Shown here one piece after another: positions 21,776 through 34,998 of a stretch of 64,000 nt of DNA. Position numbers and translations under genes: made by a program. Every line of letters begins with the position of its first letter. Position 1 is the first letter of the stretch. This stretch comes from Linnemannia hyalina (taxonomy: Eukaryota > Mortierellomycota > Mortierellomycetes > Mortierellales > Mortierellaceae). The notes below the pieces were generated by a model. The model worked only from the letters and a program-made list of their open reading frames with translations, was not told the DNA's origin and ran no database searches. The stretch spans positions 1-64,000 of the forward strand of contig JAHRHY010000023.1 of the NCBI GenBank assembly GCA_019671135.1, in the 5' to 3' direction.

Positions 21776-24276
21776 ATGGGGTTCTTCAACAAACCACTCC
21801 TTCCAGCACATTTCGAGAACGAGGATGTGCAGATCAGTGCCGAGCTCTGCTCGAACATTGCCATCAACGTTGTCGGTCTCGCCAAGGTAAGACCAACAAA
21901 GCCCTTCAACTGACCGTTTCACCTCCGCCCATCACCCACTTTTATCACCTCAGGAACCATACACACGTACACACAGCACGTTCCCCATTCTCAAACCATC
22001 AGCAGGAACGACAACATCAAAATATCAGACATTGCCTCTCAACCGATCACATCCGATGTGATCGAACTACAAGCTGGCTCTTGCTGAGCCTTCCTTCTCT
22101 TTCTCTTGATGTCTTGTAATTTTGCATATGCCTCTCCTTGGCTACATGATGGGCGTAAAGAGAGCTGCTTGCTGTTGTGACTTCCCCACTCTTGCCCTAG
22201 TCCCCACCTCTTTCCTTTCCCTACAATTCACCCCCAGCAATATTACTATATGGTGCTCAATCTGATCCTGGGAAAGCTCATATTTATTTTTCTTACTGTC
22301 GGATACGAATGAGAGAACCCGTTTGTGTTACGATCACATTATTTTTTTGGGCTGGCTGTGGGTCTGGTCAGCTTTTGTGCTGAGTAGGTGCTGACATTGC
22401 AGCAGCACTCATAGCATCGATTGGTCCTTGCTCCCTTTTTTGTTTCCCTAGGCTCTCTCATATCGTCTACTTAAATTTTTCGTTTCCTTTTTCAATCGTA
22501 ATGAAGGGAAGGTGCGGCTGCACTCTTCCTTTTCATTTCATTCCTCAATTGGCGAAATGGCATTTGACGATAATACCGACGGCCAACAAACAGTTTGACA
22601 TAAAAGTTATTTTTGTTCTGTCATTTTTTCTTTTTCTTCTTTTTTTCCATCCACACTCTATCGTGCGGTAACCTTCTCAGACTGGGTGACTTTTGACTGG
22701 CTGCGATGGGGTGGTGACAATAGTCAGCCATCCTCTTTCTTCTCGTGTGGTTCATTGATATGAGCCCTTCTCTCGTTCTGTCTTCCCATCAACCTTTCTC
22801 GTCTACCGTTTATGCTCCCCGCCCACAGAACGTCCCTATTGAGCTTTCTATTTCTCTCTTTCCCATTTTTATGTCCAATGATGAGAGCCATCTTCCACAC
22901 CCCTCTTCACTCTTCACTCTATACAAACCAAGCCATTTTTTTTTTGACAAGATTCAAACATCTAACTTTCTTTTTCTCTCTCTGTCCTTCAACATTCTCC
23001 AATTAAAAAAAAGGGCGAGATCACAATTCTGAGCGGGAACGAAGACGTGATCCAGATCCGGACAAGCGTCCAAGCCAAGGAGTCGATCCTCAAGAACGCC
23101 GCCGCCCTCGAACCCGTCCAAGACGGCAACCAATACACCTACACCATCCACACTCCCCTTGAAGAAAGGCTCGAACGCTCCGTTACCTTCCAAGTATTCG
23201 TCACCATTCCTCGACACCTCGACAGCCTCGAGTCTTTTGCGATCCAGGGGACGAACATTGAGCTGTCGATTGGAAATATCTCGCATACCTTCATCAAGAA
23301 CTTGTCGATCGTGAATGCGAAGGGGGATGTGACGATTGAGAGCTTCTATGGAGAGATTGCGACGATTAAGAATACCATCTCGGGAGGGATCCAGGGAAAG
23401 TATTCGGTGGCGAGGTTGTTCGCGACCGCGAGATCGGGAAAGATCACGTCCAAGATTCATTTGTTGAACACGGATGAGAAGCAGCCAGCTCCCAAGGTCA
23501 TCTGTGCGACCTTGCATCACCCCGTCAGCGTCGATGTCGATGGGACTGATCTCTTTGGACCCTTCACTGTCGAAGCCAAGACGCAGTGCCAGCCCTTGGA
23601 TGTCAAGATCTTGCTCGCCAACAAGGAGCAACGCCTCCTAGGCAACTTTATCAACTTTGGAGGCCCTACACGGATCAAGATGTCTGGCAACTACCAGGGC
23701 AGGATCGAAGCCCGGACGCATTACGGCAAGATTGTGATTGACGAACCCGAGTTTGAGGTCCTTGAGGGCGCTACCCTTTCTGTCCCTTCGTTGAGTGATC
23801 GGTACCATACCCATAACCAGCAGCAGTCGACGCCCAACTTGACCACCTCTGCCGCCTCCATCTCCTCTTCGGGGTCCTCAACCCACCACCAGTCGACCGC
23901 TATGTCCTCCCGGACGTCCTCCCAAGGCAGCACCACTGCACCCAGCACACCGACGAAATCCAATCCTGCAACCTGGGACCGGGACGACCCCCGTCACCAA
24001 CAGTCCTACCTCAACCACCCCCACAACGGCTCCCAGTACCCCAACCACCACCATCACCATTCGCCCCCCGCCTCAGGAACCAACTCTCGCGATGGATCCT
24101 TGCACGGTTCCTTCTCGGAGACGCGGTCGGTCCATACTATAAAGTCGTCGTCGGACTTGGGCAAGAAGGATAAGGAGTCTGTGAATACTCGTGAAGTGAT
24201 TGGAGTTATTGGCCATGGGAATGGGCTTGTTATGTGCAAGAACCAGAGTGGCGATATTCACATCACTTTGATCTAA
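21776..24276 (+). CDS. DUF4097-like beta-helix protein, long first intron
   Basis: I do not know a function. Two exons, 21776-21886 (MGFFNKPLLPAHFENEDVQ) and 23014-24276, give 457 residues. The intron of 1,127 bp is the longest in the window. The middle of the protein (about residues 90-280) is built of repeated short strands such as GDVTIESFYGEIATIKNTI and GKITSKIHLL, the look of a DUF4097-type parallel beta-helix. The C-terminal third is disordered, with Q/S/T/H-rich stretches and a HHHHH run, ending in a short ordered segment (VMCKNQSGDIHITLI) that could close the beta-helix. There is no signal peptide or membrane helix, so it is probably cytosolic or peripheral. The splice is supported by the frame and by codon use on both sides. 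Confidence 0.75.
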
Positions 24277-24843
24277 GCGCGTCACCCCCCTTCCCTCACA
24301 CACTACTTCTTCACACTATTCATCCCTCTCCTTCTGTTCATACCTCCCTTCGACGCATTCTTTCTCTTTTCATTTTTTTTGTCATCTTTAATCGCGTGCC
24401 TAAAGCAACTTCATTTACATAGACCTTTATCTTAGACGTTCAGCTGAACACCCCGCAACCTCTCCCTCCCAATAATAACAACACCTTCATCCAAATCTTT
24501 TGAACCAAACTTGACCACTCTGGCAGTGAATCCGATGAATCAGAAAGAAACATGAGGGGACAGAAAGAAACATCAACACGCGTTCATGAGAAACAAGGAA
24601 AGAGACGTGAATGAAATGCCCATGAGGAACTTTTTTTTTTTTATTATTCAGGTTCGAAAGTGAAAAGAAAAAAGGAAGCGCAATGAAAAAATGCTACGCT
24701 TCTGTCACTTCTCCTATACCCTCCTGTGTTTTTGTTGCTATTGACTATTTACACAAATGTACAGATCCATTTTTTTTTGTTGAGTTGTTGACTTGTCGAG
24801 TTGGTTGTCGTAGGTCGAATCCATCCAGAAAGAAAAAAAGGAT
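24277..24843. other. Convergent 3' spacer
   Basis: Shared 3' flank of the beta-helix gene and GAPDH. AT-rich, with a T tract and an ATTATTCAGG stretch near 24640; polyadenylation regions for both genes are expected here. Nothing else is seen. Confidence 0.6.
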
Positions 24844-26568
<1,725 letters not shown>

Positions 26569-27297
26569 GGTGAATGAAGCGTGGGAAGGTTTGGTTGTTG
26601 TTAGGGGAAAGAGAGACTTGGTGTTGTTGGGGATGGAGAACAAAAAAAGAAAGAGGAAAGAAAAAAGACGCCTCCCTTGGTTTTATGCATTGACCTGTTC
26701 GAGCGTGACTGTTGATCGGGCCATTAGGCCTGTGTGCAGGTGTGCAGGCAGGTGTGCAGCTCAGGTTGTGTCGTCAAACCCATTATTCATATCCCTCTCA
26801 GCGTTGATTACAAGGGTCATTCCTTTTTCAGGTCGTACCCGATGCAACATATGAGACCTCCTTAACTTATCGCTGCTCCCAATCTCACACATATCACACG
26901 CAACATATACATACATATCATACACCGAGTGATAGCAGAAAATCATCATCATCACCATCATTCATCATCATAGATAACAAGAAATGCTAAAAACACAACA
27001 TATGCACCCCATTGCTTCATTAGGTACTTGGATGTACTTATTTGGGTTTTTGGAAGGAGGAGTTTGTTGTTGTTGACGATGATGATGTTGTTTATTCTGT
27101 ATGAGTAGGGTGTATGGGTTGTAAACAAGGATGCACCTGCGCTTCAAAATGTGCAGTGTCTCCTGGGATAAACCCGGTGTATTTGTCAGACAAAGCCGTC
27201 TGTCCGTAGTCTCTCTCATAGCCGTATCCGTAAACGTAGGCGCAGTTGTTGTTATTGTTCGGCATGTCGGTAAGCTCTAGTATGTAGAGGGCTCCCT
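26569..27297. other. Spacer upstream of GAPDH and downstream of Rheb
   Basis: Contains the GAPDH promoter next to 26569 and, near 26730-26765, a short direct repetition of GTGTGCAGG-type units. The 26900-27000 part has CATCATCA repeats. No gene is supported. Confidence 0.55.
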
Positions 27298-29544
27298 TTA
27301 AAGGATGATGCACTCGCTCTTGGGTTCTTCTGGCACACTGGTCGACTTTTCAATCTCGCCAATCATCAACTCAAAAACACGTCCTATGTCCATGTAGATT
27401 CATTGGATCATGGTTCATCATGGATTACGGATAAGAAATAAGAACAAAAAAACAAACACGGTCAGCACACAGACATACATACACACGCATTGCTTATCAT
27501 CCTAGATTGATAGACAGATAGATAGATAGATACAACACACGCACATTCAAACAGGCACGATAACAAGAAAAAATTGCAAGGGACTGTGAGAAAGAGTAGA
27601 GGAGCGTACCGATGTTCTCGTTGTGCTTGGCAGAGGTCTCGCAGGATTGGCAGTTCCACAGGGCGGCAAGCTCCTCGCCTTCCTCGGTAGAGATCTGGCG
27701 TTGTCCGTGCAGATCGCTCTTGTTGCCAACAATTACGATGGGCACCCAGTCGGTTCCAGTGTAGTTCAAAATCTTGTCGCGAATAATCTTGATCATGTCA
27801 AAGCTCAGCTTGCTCGTCACTGAGTAGACCAGGATATAACCGTGGATATCGAGCGCATGCTTTCCGTTGAAAATTGAAAACTCGTCCTACATTTCGGCGT
27901 TCAGAGTGAGCATTAAGTCAGTTAATACAAAGAATATGAAGGGTCGATGTCAATAGACAGGGAAAAAATGCCCATGGCTTTTTTTTTTATCTCTTTTCGT
28001 TGTTGGTATGTCCTTGCTATTGAAAGAATAGGAGCAGAGAGTGCCCTCGTTTTTCTTTTCTTTTCACCCGGTTCACTTTGCTTTTCATTCGTCCTTGATA
28101 TTAAGAGAAAGTGAAAGAGTGCCCTTGTTTTTGTTTCGTTTTCATTTGTCCCTTCCGTTCAGACATTTTCGTTAAAAAGAAAAAAGGTTTCAATAATAAA
28201 AAGTCGATCACGATGGTCACCAGAGAAGTGGGGTAATCCAAAGTGGTCCATGTGAACAGAACGGCATTTTCCCTTGACTTTAACGGGTCCCCCCTCTTGA
28301 AGTCAGCACCCACATTCAGTCAGCTCCCCAAAGGTCTTACCTGTCCTGCTGTGTCGATAATCTCGGCCTGGTACTCTTGGCCCTGATGGCTAATGGGCTT
28401 AGTGAAGGTATTCTCGATCGTAGGGTAATAGGAGTCCACAAAGACATTCTCAACAAACTGAATCGTCATCGATGACTTGCCTATAATAAAGATAGAAAGG
28501 GACACATTGTTTAGTTTTTCGTACTATAATCCATTGAGTAACAGGCTTTTTAGACAGTAGAAAGAAAGAAACAAAGTGAAAAGATGACAGAACAATGATC
28601 CACGCTCACGAAACGGTTGGCAAAGAAGAATACAGAGGTAAGTGGAAAGGAAATAACCAGTGCAACAGGTAATGATAACGATAGGCACACATGTCAACTA
28701 GGTGCATCTGCCGAAAGTGGATCCAAAAGGGCAATGTTTGTTTATGTTTGTCACGATCTATTGCGATCTGCTCGCCCGCGCCTTCTTTTCCTACCATGGA
28801 CCCACGCCGATCCGAGCAAAGGGCATACATCCCGCACAAGAAGCATAAATATCCCGTCGATTTCACGACCACCTCTTGTTGTTTCTCTTTTGTTTTAAAG
28901 GAGAAAGAGAAGGGACGAGTGTCTCGGCATCGCATAGATGAAGCATATCCTCTGCATTCTTCTTACGTCCTCCTTTCCCCACACACATTGGTTGGTGTGC
29001 TCAAATGCCCCTCCACTGCAAGGGGGTTACGAGAAAGAAGAGGAAGAAAAGGAAAAGGCTGAAGGTGAAGTGGACGAGATGGGGGTGTTCTGAAGAAGCG
29101 GCATAAGGGCGAAGGTGGAGGAGGAAAGGAAAGGGGAGGAAAAATAGCAGGTCGAATGTTTGTTGTCTTTCTTTGATCTCAGTTCGTTGGTTGGTTCGTC
29201 CAAGCATTCTATCACCCCTCTTTTCTTCCCCCGCGCTCTAGTTCTCCGCACTGACGAGAGGTCGTCTTGGTTGCAGGTGTGTCGAATCCAAGGCAGAAAA
29301 GAACGGACTGTGTGCTGTGAGTACGCCTCCTTTCCGTCCAAGTGTCCTTCCTGTTCGCATTGTCGTTTTCTTGTACCCGGAGCTTTCGGTATTCTATTTT
29401 GTACCAGCAGAAAAAGAAGACATAAAACTAGAGTTGTCGACGACATGGCGACAAGGCGGACCTACCGACAGCTCGGGATCCCAAGAGAGCGATGCGTCTG
29501 AGCTTTGGGGATTTAGCGGGTGTTTGCGAGGCAGATGAGCTCAT
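27298..29544 (-). CDS. RHB1: Rheb-type small GTPase
   Basis: Rheb-family Ras GTPase, the activator of TOR complex 1 controlled by TSC2 in other fungi and animals. Four exons, 29544-29466, 28480-28341, 27886-27610 and 27383-27298, give 193 residues. The P-loop GSRAVGKSS has arginine where Ras has Gly12, a Rheb hallmark. Switch I reads YYPTIENTF, switch II DTAGQDEFS, then NKSD and ETSAK. The C-terminus CIIL is a prenylation box whose leucine suggests geranylgeranylation, whereas most Rheb boxes are farnesylated. Intron 1 is 985 bp and contains no convincing gene. The start lies in a good context (GCCACCATGAG). Confidence 0.95.
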
Positions 29545-30084
29545 GGTGGCGAATTGTGTGTTGAGTGCGTGAGAAGGAAAGTGTGAAAGGGAAAGGGAGA
29601 AGGAATGAACAAAGGAAAAGGAAGGCGAAAGGCAAAAAGGGAAAAGAATAAAAAAGAATACCTTCAAAACGACCGCGGGGCCGTAGACGCACTTGTTCTT
29701 CTTTCTACATGGCATCACGTGGATATTTCTGCACCATACAAAGACGAAAGACGGCGGCGAGTGATCTTCCCCTTTTACTCTTCTACCTCACCCACCAACC
29801 ACATCCGCTTTGCTCAGGACAAGCGACGGCAATCAGGAAGCAGCTGTAACAAGTTACCAACTAGCGATTAAACCAATATAACGTCAACACACAGGACGGA
29901 ACCAACTAAGCAAGCAGAGATTCAGCAAAGTAAGAAACAACCTTGACCAACACACACCAAAGAGATCATCTCCCCCATCCAACAAGGACAGGGCTCACAC
30001 TCAACAATAACAAACAGAAAGCAAGTTTGCTAATCAACTATGTCTCCATCTCGTACACTTGTCACATTATAGGACGCCGCCATC
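29545..30084. promoter_or_regulatory. Divergent promoter between Rheb and an RS-protein gene
   Basis: 540 bp between two start codons on opposite strands. The plus-strand side is A/C-rich close to the start (29880-30080), typical of 5' leaders in this window. No defined sites could be named. Confidence 0.5.
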
Positions 30085-31452
30085 ATGGGTGAACACAGAA
30101 GAAGAAGCAAAAGCCCCTCAAGGGACCGTAGGGACGACCGCCGTGAAGATCGAGAGAGCAACAACAGTCGAGAGAAAAGGGAACCCCGTCACGACTCTAG
30201 GTCGCGTTCTCCTTGTAAGTAAAACCTTGGCGTCTTTTTTCACTCAATGCTGCGCTTTGATGTTTTGACTACAGTTGGTCGGTGTGATGCAATGGTTATG
30301 CGTCACAGGAGAACTCACTTTCTCTCTCTCGTTTCGCCTTTTCTTTTCTCTCCTCTCTATATATCATCTTGTCACTCTCGCTCTTTTCCTTTGCGCGGAT
30401 TTCCCCTCAATTGGACTCTCACACTGGCTGACACGCGGAAAAACGGTTCTCTCATCATCCACCGGCCTACCTCCAACAACTCATTGCGAGGATCTATTTG
30501 AACCCTTGCTCTGAATGACGGCCAACACTATCTCAATTGGATCGAATATCCTCTTGATCCTGCGAAACATTTACAGCGCGTCGCCATCGATCTCGATCCA
30601 GGGACAAGAGGGAAGGCAAGGACGAGTCTTCTCGTTCCAAGGACAGAAGGGAGAGTAAGGACGACTCTTCGCGTTCTAAGGACAGGAGGGAAGACAGGGG
30701 CGAATCTTCTCGTTCAGGCCGTGACCGTCACCATGATCGCCGCCGTTCTCGGTCTCCTCAGTCCAAAACACGCTCGCCTTCGAGATCAGAAACATCGAGC
30801 CATCGGGATCGTCAATCCACCTCTCGACTTGACACCTCTAAGGACCGCCATCATCGCAGTTCACACTCGCATTCGCACCGGGACAAGAAATCATCTTCAT
30901 CGTCGTCATCGCGTCGTCGCAGTAGCAGGAGCAGAAGCAGGAGTCGATCTGTGAGCAGCGATAGCGACAGTGACCTGGAGAGTACGTCGTGAAGTCGAGA
31001 TTTGCCATGTGTTATTACCAAGAGAGATATTTTTATAGGAACTACTTCTAAACATCGCTACATCATATTCAATTAGGTCGTTCGAGTGACAGGAAGCGTC
31101 GCAAGCAAAAGCGCCACCGATCCCGGTCTCGATCCAGATCTCGGTCACCTTCCCGATCTCGCTCGAAAAAGTCCAAGAGCAAGCGCCATCGCCGCCGATC
31201 TTCTTCGTCCAGTGATTCTGATGACAACCCTCGAAGCGCCATCACCGGACAAAAGGTACATTTTATGGCAGTCATTACCATTGAATTGAGGCAGTTGTTC
31301 TATTCTTCTAAAGAGTTGTCAAATTAATGCATGTCAATCCTTCTCACTATTGATGTTAGCTCAAGTTGAAAGTGGCCAAGTCAAGCGAGGACAAGAAGCG
31401 GGAGAAGAACCGCGGCAGTCTTTTGGACTTTTTGAACGCCTCTTACGACTAA
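30085..31452 (+). CDS. Arginine/serine-rich nuclear protein, probably splicing related
   Basis: Four exons, 30085-30214, 30577-30981, 31077-31255 and 31360-31452, give 268 residues. Nearly all of it is low-complexity RS/RD/SR sequence (SRDKRE, RSRSRSRSPSRSRSKK), which is typical of nuclear-speckle and spliceosome-associated proteins and of SR-kinase substrates. The short ordered C-terminus LKLKVAKSSEDKKREKNRG followed by LLDFLNASYD is likely the conserved part; I could not tie it to a named family. No RNA-recognition motif is seen. A tandem of KDRRE units in exon 2 (around 30610-30720) shows internal duplication. It converges on the HAD gene with only 79 bp between stops. Confidence 0.75.
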
Positions 31453-31531
31453 GCAGACCAACGCTGGACACCAGGCAGCACATCACCAATAGATAAATAA
31501 ACCATTTGTTTATTGGTAAAACATGATTGGT

Positions 31532-32607
31532 TCAAAGTCTGGACTCGGGAGCAAGGAGAGTGATACCCAAGATGGACTCGAGTTGTTCAATCGCCTGCCT
31601 TGGCTTACCCAAGAGGACACGGATAGTAGTCCAACCCTCATTTTGTGCCGCCTTCAGGTTTGCGCCAATGTCGTCGAAGAACACAATCTCCTCAGACTTG
31701 AATCCAACAATTTCGGCAGCCTTCTTGTAAATCGCAGGGTCCGGTTTCCTCAGCCCCAAGATGGCCGATTCGATGAAATGGTCAAACAACGTCTTCAATT
31801 GATCCTGGCCCATCACGATTGCTCCTGGTCCCTTTGTGCCAGCCGTAGTCTTTGCTGCTGTTAAGAAAGAATCCGCGGTTTCCTTGAGGATGAGATCCTG
31901 CTCCCGTTGTCCGCGCTCGTCAGAGGGGTAGTTGAAGTTGTTGGTGAGGGCGGCGACGGTGTATCCGGCTTTGCGGAGGGCGGCGATTGCTTCAACCATG
32001 TAGGGGTTTACGACGGCGGCCTTGGACATCATTTGATGGAAGAGAGCTCTGCCGTCCACCTTTGGAGCCTTGAATGACTTTTCGTCGAAGGCTATTTGTA
32101 TGGAAGGTTTAATAGGAGCATGGTTAATGATGGGGAGATGTGTCATCTTCGTCAATTGACATTGGTTGAGAAAATTAAAGGAGGGGGAGGGTAATTACCT
32201 TTTGAACGCAATTCAGCGTATTTGGCGTAGGCGGCTACATTCCTGGGGTCAGAGAGCTGATCCGAAAAGGCGTCATAAAACGACCACAGGTCCACCTCTC
32301 CTCGTTCCAGTCTCTGGAATGCGCCATTATGCCCCGCCCTCGTACTTTTGTGCCGTAAAAAAATGAGATATCTGGTAAGTTAACAATTGACAGACGAATA
32401 ACCCGTTCCCTAAGACGGCGAGTTTGTATGTTTACAAGACAATGGGAAGGAGGAAGAGATTTACATGGCAACGTTGAGGTAGTTGACGGGGAGGTTGTGT
32501 TGGAGCTCAAAGTCGGCGATGCCCTGGAAGGGTGACCCGACGACGACGCCGCCGATATCGAATAGGATTGCCTTGTAGGGTCCGACAGGGGTTGGTTTTA
32601 CTGGCAT
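31532..32607 (-). CDS. HAD-superfamily hydrolase (epoxide hydrolase N-domain/ACAD10-like)
   Basis: Predicted phosphatase-type haloacid-dehalogenase fold. Three exons, 32607-32465, 32344-32199 and 32091-31532, give 282 residues. Motif I is ILFDIGGVVVGSP, with D in the nucleophile position but glycine rather than the second aspartate, as in ACAD10-like members. Motif II is ALTNNF, motif III KPDPAIY, and motif IV VFFDDIGAN. The helical cap lies between motifs I and II. No transit peptide is obvious, so a cytosolic place is likely. The substrate cannot be told from sequence; the missing motif-I aspartate may alter phosphatase activity. Confidence 0.87.
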
Positions 32608-33368
32608 TTTGAAGAGGAGTGAGTGGGTGGAGAGAGAGGTTCCTGGGTAGTTGAGGGAATTGAGGGAATGGGAGGAATGAGGAAGAGAGAGAGAGAGATG
32701 GAGCGAATGAAAGAATGAAGAAAGTAAAATAGGGAGGAGTGTGATGTATGCAGGCCGTTGATTATGATTATTAGGTTCGGTTTACTGTTGGACTGTGGAG
32801 GAGGCCGATCGGTTTGATCGAGGTATCGAATGAAAATTTGGCCCGCCACTAAAGGCGGAGGGGGGATATACGGCAGGCAAAAAAAGTGTACGGCAGCCCG
32901 GAGGATGAACATGGGTCCGTAAAGAAAGGGGCCAAGGATTGACACTCCCATTTTGCCACAAATACATTCGTTCAGTCCTCTACTTTATCACTATAGCACG
33001 GCCAATTAAGGCATCCAAGCACACCTTTTGGCGCTTACTACGACTTTTTTTTCGAGTCAAGTACTGACAAAAGTTGCCAAAGTAATAATAACAGGTGAAA
33101 AGAGGGAATAAGACGTGCACATACGATTAGTACAAAGGCGCTAAACTGCCACGAGGTTGTATCATAGCTCCGTTGAAGGAGCGGCAAGGCATTGGAGGAC
33201 CCCGAATGGTGACATGTACCACACATGCATGGATATCGAATCCGTAGATCAGACGCGCCCTTTGTGATTTTTCGTGACGTCACTTTTTTTTGTTTCCAAA
33301 AACGCCTTTTTTTTGGACGCCTCCAAGTTGTGCATCCTTCACACATTACACACACAACACACACAGCC
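32608..33368. promoter_or_regulatory. Divergent promoter between the HAD gene and SmG
   Basis: 761 bp between divergent starts, with GA/GT-rich sequence next to the HAD gene and ACACAC runs just before the SmG start. Open frames in it are not conserved-looking. Confidence 0.5.
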
Positions 33369-34042
33369 ATGTCGTCAAAAGCAGCAACACCAGAACTCAA
33401 GAAGTATGTTGAGCCAGACAAAGCGAATACGAGGCCAAGATACAGGATGCGGGATAAACATATGATACTGGAGGCAGATCGCATCAAAGGAGAAGAAGGG
33501 ATCTAAAGCATCACGATCAACAAAGACATCACGGCGCTCGATTGCAATGACAGAGCGTGCGGCGCAAGGACAGCAAACAACCGCAGCAGAAGACCTCACC
33601 TGCAAAGCTTTTACACACAAGACGCCGAATCTTTTCAAGCGATTCGAACAGCCTTCTGACCACTGTTGTCTGTCTTTTCCTACTATGCTGACTATCATAG
33701 GTACATGGACAAGCGTGTCTTCATCCAGCTGAACGGCGACAGAAAGGTCACAGGAGTTCTCAGAGGATTTGACCCCTTCATGAACTTGGTCCTGGACGAG
33801 GCTGTCGAGGAGACCAACCCCGAGAAGAAGAACCCCATCGGCATGGTTGTAAGTGCTATTAGGCGTTGATCTATCTGCAACTTAGTTTGCTGCCTTCATG
33901 AGTTGTGCTATTGTCTTGTGGCGATGTTTGATAATCTTTGAATCAGTCCTAATGTTTGAGCTTTTTTTTGATCGATGTATGATAGGTTCTCCGTGGAAAC
34001 AGTGTTGTTGTTCTGGAGGCACTTGACAGGATCGGGAACTAG
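33369..34042 (+). CDS. SNRPG: Small nuclear ribonucleoprotein SmG
   Basis: Core Sm-ring protein of the spliceosomal U snRNPs. Three exons, 33369-33403, 33701-33848 and 33986-34042, give 79 residues, the normal length. The Sm1 motif is YMDKRVFIQLNGDRKVTGVL, RGFDPFMNLVLDEAVE follows, and Sm2 is VVLRGNSVVVLEALDRI. Intron 1 (297 bp) is long relative to the gene. Start MSSKAATPELKK is short and lysine-rich, as in other fungal SmG proteins. Confidence 0.96.
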
Positions 34043-34998
34043 CATTCTTCTTCACATCTTGAAGAGTGAGGACGTGCAGGGTCAGGCAGGATGAACTGGA
34101 TCCGACCTGTCATACATATCATCCAAAAAGACGCAATTGCTGTCTTGAACAGGAGGGAACGAGGAGAAAGAGGCCGAGGTGGAAGAAGGGACCGGTCTCA
34201 TAGCAAGTGTCATTTTTTTCGTTTCTGTTGTTTATTCCTCTGGACAAGAATCATCATCAGTCAAGTAACAAGGAACGGCAACATTGGAAAAATAAACCAG
34301 AAAAAAGAACAACAGAACAAAAGGAGAAGAAATCATCAAGGAGAGGCATGGTCGTGTGGTCAATCGCGAGGGTGCATGTTCTCAGAGTCAAGGCGAAGCA
34401 ATCGATAAGCAAACGATTTTTACGTGCTACCAATGAATTCGTTTGACACAGACAAACAGCCAGATAGAAAAGACCCATTGTCCAGAACATGAGCTTTGAC
34501 ATGACATTCAACCCTTCCTTTTGTCTGCCCCCTTTTCTCTTTTTTTATTGTTCCTCTTTTTGGCATCCTGTTTATTGTTGACCAAAGCGCACACTCGTTC
34601 CGCTCTGAGAGTTCACACACCATCAGTTAGCCAAGCAAACGAAGGCAAAAGCGTTGGCAGTCCAATTTTTTTTCTTTCCCTGTTCCCTCCTTTTTTGCGA
34701 GCCGCTCCCTTGTCATTTTCACTCTCCTCCCCCCTTTTACCTTCTTTCCCCCCTCCCCATTCCCTTGTCTTCATTCGCTCAACGTTGTCATCTACTCCCT
34801 TCCAACATAGTCCTAATCACCTCCTACACTCACTTGCCCACATAATCATTCATCCTTCATATTCATTCGCACAACCTCTTCATAAACACGCCTCCTCTCC
34901 CCATAGCCTTGACACTGACTCCCCCTCCTCCCCACCCTTGCCCCACACTAGGTGGCAACTACGACAGAATATCATCGCTGTTTATTTGTTAAATAGCG
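34043..34998. other. Spacer upstream of DET1 gene
   Basis: 956 bp. It includes the SmG 3' flank and a long C/T-rich stretch (34500-34950) with CTCCCC and CACTCA repeats leading to the DET1 start, looking like a promoter and 5' leader. No gene is supported. Confidence 0.55.
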
